64,000 nucleotides of DNA, taken from contig JYOD01000008.1 in the NCBI GenBank assembly GCA_000955785.1, positions 186,001 through 250,000 of the forward strand, read 5' to 3'. Origin of the DNA: Burkholderiaceae bacterium 16 (GTDB lineage: Bacteria; Pseudomonadota; Gammaproteobacteria; Burkholderiales; Burkholderiaceae). The position numbers were made by a program, and so were the translations under genes. Shown piece after piece: positions 34,951 to 43,071 of the stretch (the stretch's first letter is position 1; the number at the start of each line of letters is the position of its first letter). Below the pieces are notes generated by a model. The model made no database searches. It was given only the letters and a program-made list of their open reading frames with translations, and was not told the DNA's origin.

Positions 34951-36642
34951 ATGGCGAGCAAGACGGACTTGTTTGGTGGCTTGACCACGACGTTGAGTGT
35001 ATGGATCGCGGCGGCGGCCGGGCTTGCCTGTCTCTCGTCGGCGGTCGCGGCCCCTCTCTCCTTCGCATCGTCTCCCGCCGAAATCGCAACGACCGTGCTC
35101 GAGGATGAACCCGGCACCGTGGCGGTGGGCATCTGGCGGGACAAACAGGATCGCTATGCCGTACAACGTCGTCGCGTGGGCTCGGCCAGTGAGATCGTGG
35201 GGGGCGGCGATCCGGAAGCACAGCCGCTATTCGAGATCGGCTCCATCAGCAAGTTGTTCACGGGCCTGCTGCTCGCGCAGGCCGTCGAGCGCGGCGACCT
35301 GTCGCCGGATGACAACCTCGGCAAACTTCTGCAGGGCCAGGCAGCGCTGAAGCCGGAGACCGCCGCCATCACGCTGCGCCAGCTCGTGACGCACAGCGCC
35401 TGTCTGCCCCGCGAGCCGCAGGATTTTCCCGGCTACGGGACCGAAAACCCGTTCTCCCAGCATGACCGCCGGAAGCTGCTTGCCGGTCTTTCCGGGCTGA
35501 CGCTGGAACACGCGCCGCCCTGCGGCGCGGCGTACAGCAATCTGGGGATGGGCTTGCTCGGGCAACTGCTTGCCGACCGGTACGGCAAGCCTTGGGATGT
35601 GCTTGTGCGCGAGAACATCACCGGACCGCTGGGCATGCGCAGCACGTTCCAGTTCCCGGGGCCGCAGGCCAAGGCGCTCGCGGCCGGCTATAGCCACGAA
35701 GAGACGCGGGCGCCATGGGACTTCGATGCATTGTCGGGCGCCGGCGCGCTGCGCTCGACGGCCCCGGACCTGCTCATCTTCGCGCGCGCCATGATGGCAG
35801 GCAGCGCCGGACCGCTCGGTCCGGCGGCGGAACGGGCGCTCACGCCGCTGGCCCGCTACCGTGGCGAGGAGATCGGCTACGCCGTGCTGATCCGCGGGCT
35901 GGCCGGCCATCGCACGTATTACCACGACGGACTGACAGGGGGCTATCGCGCCTTGCTGGCCTTCGCGCCGGACACGCAGGAAGCGGCCGCCGTGCTGGTG
36001 AGCAATACCCATGCGCCCTCATACAAGGTCCTGCTGGGCATCACCGCCAGCCGCTACCCCACCATGCCGGCGGCGCCTGCGCTCGCGCCTGGCGTGCTGG
36101 CGGAGTACGACGGGATCTACCAGGTCGACAAGAGCAACTACGTCACCATGGTGCCGCAGGATGGCACGCTGTACCGGCGCGCCACGGGCGGGGGGTTCCG
36201 CCCGCTATCGCCGGCCGGGCGCGACACCTTTGTCGACACCGAGGTCGGCGTGCAGTATGTGTTCCGGCGCGAAGCCGGCGAGATCGTTGGGTTGGACTAT
36301 TCGCTAGGCGGCGCCGGCTATTCCGCGCTGCGCACGAAAGAGGCCGCGCCGGCGATTGCCGTCGTGCCGCTCGACAGGCAACAGGAATACGTCGGCCGCT
36401 ATCGTAGCCAGCGGCTGATTCGCACGGACCTGATCTTTGATATCCGGGCCGAAAACGGGCAGCTCGGTGTGCGATCCGGAAACTGGCTGCGCAAGCCGGT
36501 GTTCCCGCTCGCAGCGCAGGCCGACCGGTTCGTCTACGAGAACGGACTTGCCCAACTCCAGTTCGAGCGCGATGCGGCGGGGCAGGTCACGGGCGTTGTC
36601 CTCTACGAGAGCGGTGTGATTCGCCTGCGCCGGATGCCTTGA
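34951..36642 (+). CDS. Exported serine hydrolase of the beta-lactamase/AmpC fold
   Basis: A 563-residue protein with an N-terminal signal peptide (hydrophobic SVWIAAAAGLACLSSAVAA, about 16-34). The penicillin-binding domain has SISK (Ser98, Lys101), YSN (Tyr195-Asn197) and an HDGLTGGY third motif in place of KTG. A C-terminal beta domain (about 370-563) has two PhzC/DUF3471-like repeats beginning ..LAEYDGIYQV and ..QQEYVGRYRS. It could be a beta-lactamase, esterase or peptidoglycan/D-amino-acid peptidase; the HxG motif favours class C-like esterase or peptidase activity. The ATG at 34951 is correctly spaced from GGAGG; one at 34945 is too close. Confidence 0.88.
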   Translation: MASKTDLFGGLTTTLSVWIAAAAGLACLSSAVAAPLSFASSPAEIATTVLEDEPGTVAVGIWRDKQDRYAVQRRRVGSASEIVGGGDPEAQPLFEIGSISKLFTGLLLAQAVERGDLSPDDNLGKLLQGQAALKPETAAITLRQLVTHSACLPREPQDFPGYGTENPFSQHDRRKLLAGLSGLTLEHAPPCGAAYSNLGMGLLGQLLADRYGKPWDVLVRENITGPLGMRSTFQFPGPQAKALAAGYSHEETRAPWDFDALSGAGALRSTAPDLLIFARAMMAGSAGPLGPAAERALTPLARYRGEEIGYAVLIRGLAGHRTYYHDGLTGGYRALLAFAPDTQEAAAVLVSNTHAPSYKVLLGITASRYPTMPAAPALAPGVLAEYDGIYQVDKSNYVTMVPQDGTLYRRATGGGFRPLSPAGRDTFVDTEVGVQYVFRREAGEIVGLDYSLGGAGYSALRTKEAAPAIAVVPLDRQQEYVGRYRSQRLIRTDLIFDIRAENGQLGVRSGNWLRKPVFPLAAQADRFVYENGLAQLQFERDAAGQVTGVVLYESGVIRLRRMP

Positions 36643-36676
36643 GACCGATGGCGTGCCCCGGGACGCCAACTGCCCC

Positions 36677-36708
36677 AAAAAAAAAGCGCCCACGTTGCCG
36701 CGGGCGCT
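36677..36708 (-). terminator. Intrinsic terminator of the gamma-glutamyltransferase gene
   Basis: Read on the minus strand, a 7-base stem (agcgccc/gggcgct) with a 10-base loop is followed by nine Ts. It lies 24 bp after the leftward ggt stop. Confidence 0.85.
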
Positions 36709-36731
36709 CTCCCAGTACTGCTATCGGGAAT

Positions 36732-38357
36732 TCAGAAACCTACTGCCTGTCCATCGCGCCGGCTGTCGCTGGCGGCCACGTAGCCATGCTCGGCGTCTTC
36801 CGACAGGCGCCAGATGAACTGTCCCGAGCCGAAATCCATGTAGGGATCGTCGACCGACTTGAGCTGGTGGCCGCGTGCCTTGAGGCCCGCCACCACGGCC
36901 GGATCCATGGTGGATTCGATGTCCAGCGTGAAATCCCGGTTGACCTTCCAGCGCGGCGCGCAGCAGGCGGCCTGCGGCTGCTGGTTGTAGTCCACCATCC
37001 GCACCACGGTCTGCAGGTGGCCCTGCGGTTGCATGTCGCCGCCCATCACGCCGAAGCTCATCACCGGCTGGCCGTCCCTGGTGAGGAAGGCGGGGATGAT
37101 AGTGTGGAAGGGGCGCTTGCCGCCAGCCACCACGTTGGCGGACTTCGGGTCCATCGAGAAGCCCACGCCGCGGTTCTGCAGGCTGATGCCGGTGCCCGGC
37201 ACGACCACGCCTGAGCCGAAGCCCATGTAGTTCGACTGGATGAACGAGATCATCATGCCGTTCTCGTCGGCGGCGGTCAGGTAGATGGTGCCGCCGACCT
37301 TGGGCATGCCGAAATCGAAATGCGTGGCGCGTTCCATGTCGATCAGCTTGGCGCGCGACTTCAGGTAGTCGTCGTCGAGCATTGCCTCGGGCGTGACTTC
37401 CATGCTGGCCGGATCGGCCACATAGCGGTAGAGGTCGGCAAAGGCCAGCTTCATCGCCTCGATCTGCAGATGCTGGGACTCGACCGAATCCACCGGCAGC
37501 GAGGCCATGTCGAACTGGTTGAGGATGCCGAGCGCCACCAGCGCGGCAATGCCCTGTCCATTCGGCGGAATCTCGTGCAGTTCATAGCCGCGGTAGGACT
37601 TGCTGATCGGCTTGACCCATTCCGGCTTGTAGTTGCGCAGGTCGTCGGCTGTCATGGCGCCGCCGCATTCCTTGCTGAAGGCGGCGATCTTCCCGGCGAT
37701 CTCGCCTTCGTAGTAATCGCGGCCATTGGTGGCGCCAATCTTGCGCAGCGTCTCGGCGGCGGCCTTGAGCGTGAATTTCTCGCCCACCTTGGGGGCGCGG
37801 CCATTCGGCATGAAGGCCTCGGAATAGCCGGGCTGGTCCTTCAGTTCGGGCACGGCGGCGGCCCACTTGTGCGCCACCACCGGTGGCACGGCGTAGCCGC
37901 GCTCGGCGATCTCGATGGCGGGCTCCATCAGTTCGGCGAAGGGGAGCTTGCCGAAGCGCTCATGCAGCGCGGCCCAGCCGGCGATCACGCCGGGCACGGT
38001 GACGGCGTCCCAGCCGCGCACGGGGCGGTTGGCGATGCCATTGGCGTCCGTGCCGTACTTGTTCTTGAAGTACTCGGGGCTCCACGCCGCCGGGGCTACG
38101 CCCGAGGCGTTCAGGCCATGCATTTCCTTGCCGTCCCACAGGATGGCGAAGGCGTCGCTGCCCAGGCCGCACGAGACCGGTTCGACAATGGTGATCGCCG
38201 CCGCTGCCGCGATGGCCGCGTCCACCGCGTTGCCACCCTTGAGCAGCATGCGCAGGCCGGCCTGCGCTGCCAGCGGGTGCGAGGTGGACACCACGTTGCG
38301 CGCGAACAGCGGAATGCGCACGGAAGGGTAGGGATTGGTCCAGTTGAAGTTCTGCAT
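36732..38357 (-). CDS. ggt: Gamma-glutamyltransferase family protein
   Basis: An Ntn-hydrolase-type GGT of 541 residues. Conserved stretches include VVSTSHPLAAQAGLRMLLKGGNAVDAAIAAA, ESQHLQIEAMKLAFADLYRYVADP and a GMGSGVVVPGTG-like segment (GFGSGVVVPGTGISLQNRG). The self-cleavage/nucleophile threonine is probably Thr357 (GGTIYL). There is no signal peptide, unlike E. coli Ggt, suggesting a cytoplasmic amidase or transferase. It lies 139 bp downstream of a Bug receptor gene; the pair is divergent from a LysR gene, so the imported compound may be its substrate. Confidence 0.88.
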   Translation of the reverse strand: MQNFNWTNPYPSVRIPLFARNVVSTSHPLAAQAGLRMLLKGGNAVDAAIAAAAAITIVEPVSCGLGSDAFAILWDGKEMHGLNASGVAPAAWSPEYFKNKYGTDANGIANRPVRGWDAVTVPGVIAGWAALHERFGKLPFAELMEPAIEIAERGYAVPPVVAHKWAAAVPELKDQPGYSEAFMPNGRAPKVGEKFTLKAAAETLRKIGATNGRDYYEGEIAGKIAAFSKECGGAMTADDLRNYKPEWVKPISKSYRGYELHEIPPNGQGIAALVALGILNQFDMASLPVDSVESQHLQIEAMKLAFADLYRYVADPASMEVTPEAMLDDDYLKSRAKLIDMERATHFDFGMPKVGGTIYLTAADENGMMISFIQSNYMGFGSGVVVPGTGISLQNRGVGFSMDPKSANVVAGGKRPFHTIIPAFLTRDGQPVMSFGVMGGDMQPQGHLQTVVRMVDYNQQPQAACCAPRWKVNRDFTLDIESTMDPAVVAGLKARGHQLKSVDDPYMDFGSGQFIWRLSEDAEHGYVAASDSRRDGQAVGF

Positions 38358-38496
38358 GCTTGCCTCGGTTCGGTTCGCTGTCCTGGCGGGGGTGCCGTGC
38401 CTGTCGGCTCGCCAGGATTCGCGCTTGTTTTGGCGCCCGCCTCCCGCATCGGCGGGGACGGGGCGTACGGCGGAAGTCGCTGTGACTCCGGCGCCG

Positions 38497-39474
38497 TCAT
38501 TCCACGGTGATCTTGCGGTCCTTGATCAGCTTACCCCAGCGCGCGCTGTCCTTCTTCACCATGGTGGCGAACTGCGCGGGCGTGCCGCCGACGGGTTCTG
38601 CGCCCAGCTTGCCGAGGCGTTCCTTCACGTCCGGCGACTGGATCGCCTTGTTGAATTCCGCATTGAGGCGGGTCACCAGTTCGGCCGGCATTTGCTTGGG
38701 GCCGTAGATGCCGAACCAGGTATCGGACTCGAAGCCCGGCAGGCCGGACTCGCTGACGGTGGGGATCTCGGGTGCCAGCGGCGAGCGCTTCAGGCTGGTC
38801 ACGGCCAGTGCCTTGAGCTTGCCGTCCTTCACATGCGGCAGGCCGGAGACGATGCTGTCGAACAGGATCTGCACCTTGTTGGAGATCAGGTCGGGCACGG
38901 CCAGCGCGGTACCGCGATACGGGATGTGCGTGATGAATACGCCGGCCTGCGCCTTGAAGGCCTCGGCGGTCAGGTGCACCACGGTGCCGTTGCCGCTGGA
39001 CGCGTAGTTCAGTTCACCCGGATGCTTCTTGGCGTAGTCGATCAGTTCCTTGACGTTCTTCACCGGCAGGTTGTTCGGCACCACCAGCACGTTGGTGGCG
39101 ATGGCCACTTGGCTGATCGGCGTGAAGTCGGTCTCGGTGTTGTACGGCAGGCGGGGGTTGATGTACGGCCCGATCGAGTGCGTGCTGGTGGTGGCGATCA
39201 GCAGCGTGTAGCCGTCGGCCGGGGCCTTGGCGGCCATGTCCGAGCCGATCGCGCCACCCGCGCCGGGACGGTTGTCGACCACGATCTGCTGGCCCATGTT
39301 GGTGCCCACCTTCTGCGCGATGGCGCGGGCCAGCAGATCGGTGGCGCCGCTGGCCGGGAACGGCACGATCAGGCGGATCGGCTTGTTCGGATAGGTGTCG
39401 GCGAGTGCCGGGACGGCGCTCAGCGCGAGGCCGGTGGCGAGGCTCGTGCCAAACAGGCGCAGCCAGTGTTTCAT
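38497..39474 (-). CDS. Bug-type periplasmic substrate-binding receptor
   Basis: A 325-residue tripartite tricarboxylate transporter receptor. A signal peptide (LFGTSLATGLALSAVPALA, mature near residue 26) precedes YPNKPIRLIVPFPASGATDLLAR, QQIVVDNRPGAGGAIGSDMAAK and PYNTETDFTPISQVAIATNV, the family landmarks. It likely binds a carboxylated compound for TctBA-type uptake. The downstream ggt gene and divergent LysR suggest its own regulon. Confidence 0.93.
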   Translation of the reverse strand: MKHWLRLFGTSLATGLALSAVPALADTYPNKPIRLIVPFPASGATDLLARAIAQKVGTNMGQQIVVDNRPGAGGAIGSDMAAKAPADGYTLLIATTSTHSIGPYINPRLPYNTETDFTPISQVAIATNVLVVPNNLPVKNVKELIDYAKKHPGELNYASSGNGTVVHLTAEAFKAQAGVFITHIPYRGTALAVPDLISNKVQILFDSIVSGLPHVKDGKLKALAVTSLKRSPLAPEIPTVSESGLPGFESDTWFGIYGPKQMPAELVTRLNAEFNKAIQSPDVKERLGKLGAEPVGGTPAQFATMVKKDSARWGKLIKDRKITVE

Positions 39475-39587
39475 GGTGATCTCCGGATCTGGAAGCAAGG
39501 CAGTGCGGGCCGGTGCCGGCCTTCGGGCAACACACCGCGCGCATGCCGAGGCTGGTGGCGCCAAGCCTGCGTTGATGGTGCTGCGCA

Positions 39588-39616
39588 TCATTATTCCGTG
39601 CAGGACATCATAATGA
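39588..39616. promoter_or_regulatory. Inverted repeat TCATTAT-N15-ATAATGA, LysR-site candidate
   Basis: Seven-base perfect arms with a 15-base centre lie between the leftward Bug/ggt unit and the rightward LysR gene. LysR-type regulators usually bind such interrupted palindromes in divergent promoters. It is AT-rich in a GC-rich region, with further AT-rich promoter-like sequence at 39615-39660. Confidence 0.5.
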
Positions 39617-39697
39617 AAGCTAATATTTCTTTCTTATGTCTCAATGTTTTCTTAAGAATCGGCATGGCCGGTCTGCCTCATTCCGCGAGCACTTCCC

Positions 39698-40612
39698 ATG
39701 AGCACCATCCGTTTCCTGCGCACTTTCGTTGCCGTGGCCGACCACGGTTCCTTTGCCGCTGCCTCCGAGCGGGTGGCGCTGACGCAGGCCGCGGTCAGCT
39801 TGCAGATGCGCGCGCTGGAGATCGAGCTGCGCCGCGAGCTGTTCGACCGGGGCGGCAGGGTGGTGGCGCTCAATGCCGGCGGCCGCGAGCTGTTGCCGCA
39901 GGCGCGGCGCATGCTCGCGCTCTACGACGAGATACGCCTGCCGCCCGAAGCGCCGGACGCGATGGCCGGCGCGGTGGCGGTGGGGGCGGTGGTCTCGGTG
40001 ATGGGTGGGCTGTCGCATGTGGTGGCGCGCATGAAGCGCGAACATCCGGCGCTGGACGTGCGCCTGGTCGGCGCCAAGTCGATCGAACTGGCGGCGCAGG
40101 TGGAAGCGGGCGAGCTTGACGCGGCAATGCTGGTGGAGGGGACCGGCCGGCTGGCCGGCACCCTGGCGTGGACGCCGCTCTACCAGGAGCCGCTGGTGGC
40201 GATAGCCGGGCGCGACAGCCCGGGCGCGACCGCGCGCGCGGCGCTGGCGGCCAACCCCTTCCTGCGTTTCGACCGCGGCCAGCGCACCGGCTTGCTGGTG
40301 GAGCGGGCGCTGCGCCGCGCGCACCTGCGCGTCAACGAGTTCCTGGAACTGAACTCGATCGAGGCGCTGGTCGAACTGGTGCGCCAGCAGGTGGGCGTGA
40401 CCGTGGTGCCGCTCTTGCAGCGCGCGCGCTGGCTGGAGGACGAGGCCTTGCGCATCCTGCCGCTGGAAGTGGGCGGCGCCCCGGTGATGCGTACCATCGG
40501 CATGCTGGAGCGGCGCGACCATGCGCGCCGGCATGTCGCGGCGGCGGTGCGGGAGGCCTGCGCGGGATTGTTCGATGCCCCCGGCGGCGATGGCGTGGCA
40601 GCGCAGCCGTGA
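39698..40612 (+). CDS. LysR-family transcriptional regulator
   Basis: A 304-residue LysR protein, N-terminal DNA-binding domain MSTIRFLRTFVAVADHGSFA, then AASERVALTQAAVSLQMRALEIELRRELF; effector domain from about residue 88. It is divergent from the Bug receptor/ggt unit (223 bp), with an inverted repeat between them, and convergent with tctA. It is probably the local regulator of the uptake/amidase pair. Confidence 0.92.
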   Translation: MSTIRFLRTFVAVADHGSFAAASERVALTQAAVSLQMRALEIELRRELFDRGGRVVALNAGGRELLPQARRMLALYDEIRLPPEAPDAMAGAVAVGAVVSVMGGLSHVVARMKREHPALDVRLVGAKSIELAAQVEAGELDAAMLVEGTGRLAGTLAWTPLYQEPLVAIAGRDSPGATARAALAANPFLRFDRGQRTGLLVERALRRAHLRVNEFLELNSIEALVELVRQQVGVTVVPLLQRARWLEDEALRILPLEVGGAPVMRTIGMLERRDHARRHVAAAVREACAGLFDAPGGDGVAAQP

Positions 40613-40657
40613 GGCGAAGCAGCGCACTTCTCGTGACCATGGAAGCGAAGCAGGCAT

Positions 40658-40682
40658 AAAAAAAGGTGCCTGGCGGCACCTT
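40658..40682 (-). terminator. Intrinsic terminator of tctBA
   Basis: On the minus strand the stem aaggtgcc/ggcacctt with a TGGC-class 4-base loop is followed by a run of seven Ts, 62 bp after the leftward tctA stop. Confidence 0.85.
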
Positions 40683-40744
40683 GAGGGTCTTGCTGGCAGG
40701 GTCGCTCGCGGCCGGCACGTTGGCTGGCCGCGGGACTTGCTGGA

Positions 40745-42247
40745 TTATTCTTCCTGGAACGCTTCTTCGCGCTTGTTCTTGATCGACGGCAGCGCCACGA
40801 TCAGCACCAGCACGGCGGCCGCGATCAGCAGGCCGAGCGACAGCGGACGGGTCACGAACACCGTGAACTCGCCACGCGACAGCAGCAGGGAGCGGCGGAA
40901 GTTCTCTTCCATCATCGGTCCCAGCACGAAGCCCAGCAGCAGCGGAGCCGGCTCGCATTTCAGCTTGATGAACAGGTATCCGATCACGCCGAAGGCCGCG
41001 GTCTGGAACACGTCGAAGGTGGTGTTCTGGACCGAGTACACGCCGATGCAGCAGAAGGTCAGGATGGCCGGGTACAGGTAGCGGTAAGGCACCTTGAGCA
41101 GCTTGACCCAGATCCCGATCAGCGGCAGGTTCAGGATGATCAGCATGAAGTTGCCGATCCACATCGAGGCGATCAGGCCCCAGAACAGCGCGGGGTTGCT
41201 GGTCATGACCTGCGGGCCCGGCTGGATGTTGTGGATGGTCATCGCACCCACCATCAGCGCCATCACCGCGTTGGGCGGAATGCCCAGCGTCAGCAGCGGG
41301 ATGAAGGAGGTCTGCGCAGCCGCGTTGTTGGCCGATTCCGGACCTGCCACGCCTTCGATGGCGCCCTTGCCGAACTCATGCGCGTACTTCGAGGTCTTCT
41401 TTTCCAGCGAGTAGGCCGCAAACGAAGCCAGCGCAGCACCGCCGCCCGGCAGGATGCCCAGCGCCGAACCCAGCACCGTGCCACGCAGCACCGCGGGGAT
41501 CATGCGCTTGAAGTCTTCCTTGGTCGGGAACAGGTTGGTGATGTGGTCGGTGAAGGTCTCGCGGGCATCCTTCTGTTCCAGGTTCGCGATGATTTCCGCG
41601 AAACCGAACACACCCATCGCCACCGAGACGAAGTTCAGGCCGTCGGTGAGTTCAGGCACGTCGAAGGAGAAGCGCGCCGCGCCGGAGTTCACGTCGGTAC
41701 CGACCAGGCCCAGCAGCAGGCCCAGCACGATCATCGCAATGGCCTTGACCAGCGAACCGGAAGCCAGCACCACGGCGCCGATCAGGCCCAGCACCATCAG
41801 CGAGAAGTATTCGGCGGGACCGAACTTGAACGCCAGTTCCGACAGCGGCGCAGCAAATGCCGCCAGGATCAGGGTAGCCACGCAGCCGGCGAAGAACGAG
41901 CCCAGGCCGGCGGTGGCTAACGCCACCCCCGCTCGTCCTCGCCTGGCCATCTGGTAGCCATCGATGGTAGTCACCACCGACGACGATTCACCCGGCAGGT
42001 TGACCAGAATGGCGGTGGTGGAGCCACCGTACTGGGCACCGTAGTAAATACCGGCCAGCATGATCAGCGCGGCCACCGGCGGCAGCGTGTAGGTCACCGG
42101 CAGCAGCATGGCGATGGTGGCCAGAGGCCCCAGGCCCGGCAGCACGCCGATCAGGGTACCCAGCACGCAGCCCAGGAAGGCGTATGCCAGGTTTTGCAGC
42201 GTCAGGGCGGTCGAGAAGCCGAGGCCCAGGTTGGCTAGTAGTTCCAT
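40745..42247 (-). CDS. tctA: Tripartite tricarboxylate transporter, large permease subunit
   Basis: A 500-residue integral membrane protein with about a dozen helices. TctA landmarks are GCVLGTLIGVLPGLGPLATIAMLLP, GIYYGAQYGGSTTAILVNLPGESSSVVT and GIPPNAVMALMVGAMTIHNIQPGP. It forms the channel of the tripartite system with TctB and a periplasmic Bug receptor. It starts 12 bp after tctB on the same strand. No receptor is in this operon; the nearest (38497 and 44905) are separate units. Confidence 0.93.
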   Translation of the reverse strand: MELLANLGLGFSTALTLQNLAYAFLGCVLGTLIGVLPGLGPLATIAMLLPVTYTLPPVAALIMLAGIYYGAQYGGSTTAILVNLPGESSSVVTTIDGYQMARRGRAGVALATAGLGSFFAGCVATLILAAFAAPLSELAFKFGPAEYFSLMVLGLIGAVVLASGSLVKAIAMIVLGLLLGLVGTDVNSGAARFSFDVPELTDGLNFVSVAMGVFGFAEIIANLEQKDARETFTDHITNLFPTKEDFKRMIPAVLRGTVLGSALGILPGGGAALASFAAYSLEKKTSKYAHEFGKGAIEGVAGPESANNAAAQTSFIPLLTLGIPPNAVMALMVGAMTIHNIQPGPQVMTSNPALFWGLIASMWIGNFMLIILNLPLIGIWVKLLKVPYRYLYPAILTFCCIGVYSVQNTTFDVFQTAAFGVIGYLFIKLKCEPAPLLLGFVLGPMMEENFRRSLLLSRGEFTVFVTRPLSLGLLIAAAVLVLIVALPSIKNKREEAFQEE

Positions 42248-42259
42248 ATGGCCGTCTCC

Positions 42260-42721
42260 TTAACCTGCCAAGAATGCAGGCCACACCGGCATCTGCAGAT
42301 TGATGCCATACACGAACGCACCCATGCTGATCAGCACCAGGATGACCGCGTTTGCGACAGCGCCTTTCCAGCTGAATTCATGGCTGGCCATCGAGGACAC
42401 CAGCACCAGGACCAGCACGGACAACACCATGCCCAGCGGCTTGAGCATGAGGCCGAACAGCACCACCGAACCCAGGATCCACAACAGCGTCTTGATGTCC
42501 CAGCGCGCCAGCTGATCTTCTTCCTTCTTGGCGGACAGGGAACCCCACAGCACCAGCGCGCCCAGCAGGGCGAGCACGATGCCGAGCCAGAACGGGAAAT
42601 ATCCCGGGCCCATCTTGGCGGCGGTGCCCATGGAATAACCACGTGCGACCCAGGAAAAGCCGAATCCGACCAGGATAAACATCAGGCCGGAGGCAAAGTC
42701 CTTTTGGCTACGAATGCGCAA
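42260..42721 (-). CDS. tctB: Tripartite tricarboxylate transporter, small permease subunit
   Basis: A 153-residue protein with four predicted helices (FASGLMFILVGFGFSWVARG, YFPFWLGIVLALLGALVLWG, TLLWILGSVVLFGLMLKPLG, AVANAVILVLISMGAFVYGI). It is the usual partner of TctA. The start is a TTG, preceded by GAGGAG eight bases away, so the unusual codon appears genuine. It is first in the tctBA unit. Confidence 0.9.
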   Translation of the reverse strand: MRIRSQKDFASGLMFILVGFGFSWVARGYSMGTAAKMGPGYFPFWLGIVLALLGALVLWGSLSAKKEEDQLARWDIKTLLWILGSVVLFGLMLKPLGMVLSVLVLVLVSSMASHEFSWKGAVANAVILVLISMGAFVYGINLQMPVWPAFLAG

Positions 42722-43071
42722 AATGATTCTCCTCGAAAAAACTGCTTGAAATCCGTGCGGCCGTCGATGTTGCAGTGCGCAAAAATGACGCTTGCATTCG
42801 TCCTGCCGCTGGCAGGGTGGAAATTAAGGGGGGGACCTTTCAGCTACCTTTCAGATGTCTGCAAAAATGGTCAATCTCCGGGTATCTCCCTAGGCGACAT
42901 ATGAAGGTGGGCCGGACGGCATGGCGCCGGCGCCGGATTGCACCTCGCAACGGGGGCGCGGCAGTGCTGACATGGCGCTGCGTTATCATCGTCGGCTGCA
43001 CTGCCGTTGCCGCCGCGTACGCAGCCTGCGGCCGATTCGGCGCGGTATTGGTACTGAAAGGGAAAGCCGTC
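42722..43071. other. Divergent intergenic region, 350 bp
   Basis: Between tctB and the K+/H+ antiporter. It contains a run of seven Gs near 42828-42834 and the tandem ACCTTTCAG repeats at 42835-42854. The antiporter frame stays open across part of this region, including an ATG at 42901, but similarity to family N-termini begins only at 43072. I see no separate gene. Confidence 0.4.
42835..42854. promoter_or_regulatory. Tandem direct repeat ACCTTTCAG, 11 bp apart
   Basis: Two identical 9-base copies (42835-42843 and 42846-42854) are offset by 11 bp, one helical turn, about 115 bp upstream of the tctB start. Response regulators of the TctD type bind direct repeats of this geometry. No such regulator gene is in the window. 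Confidence 0.4.

Noticed and set aside
42775..43071. N-terminal extension of the K+/H+ antiporter
   Set aside because: Basic, non-conserved sequence; family similarity begins at 43072 with a Shine-Dalgarno before the TTG.
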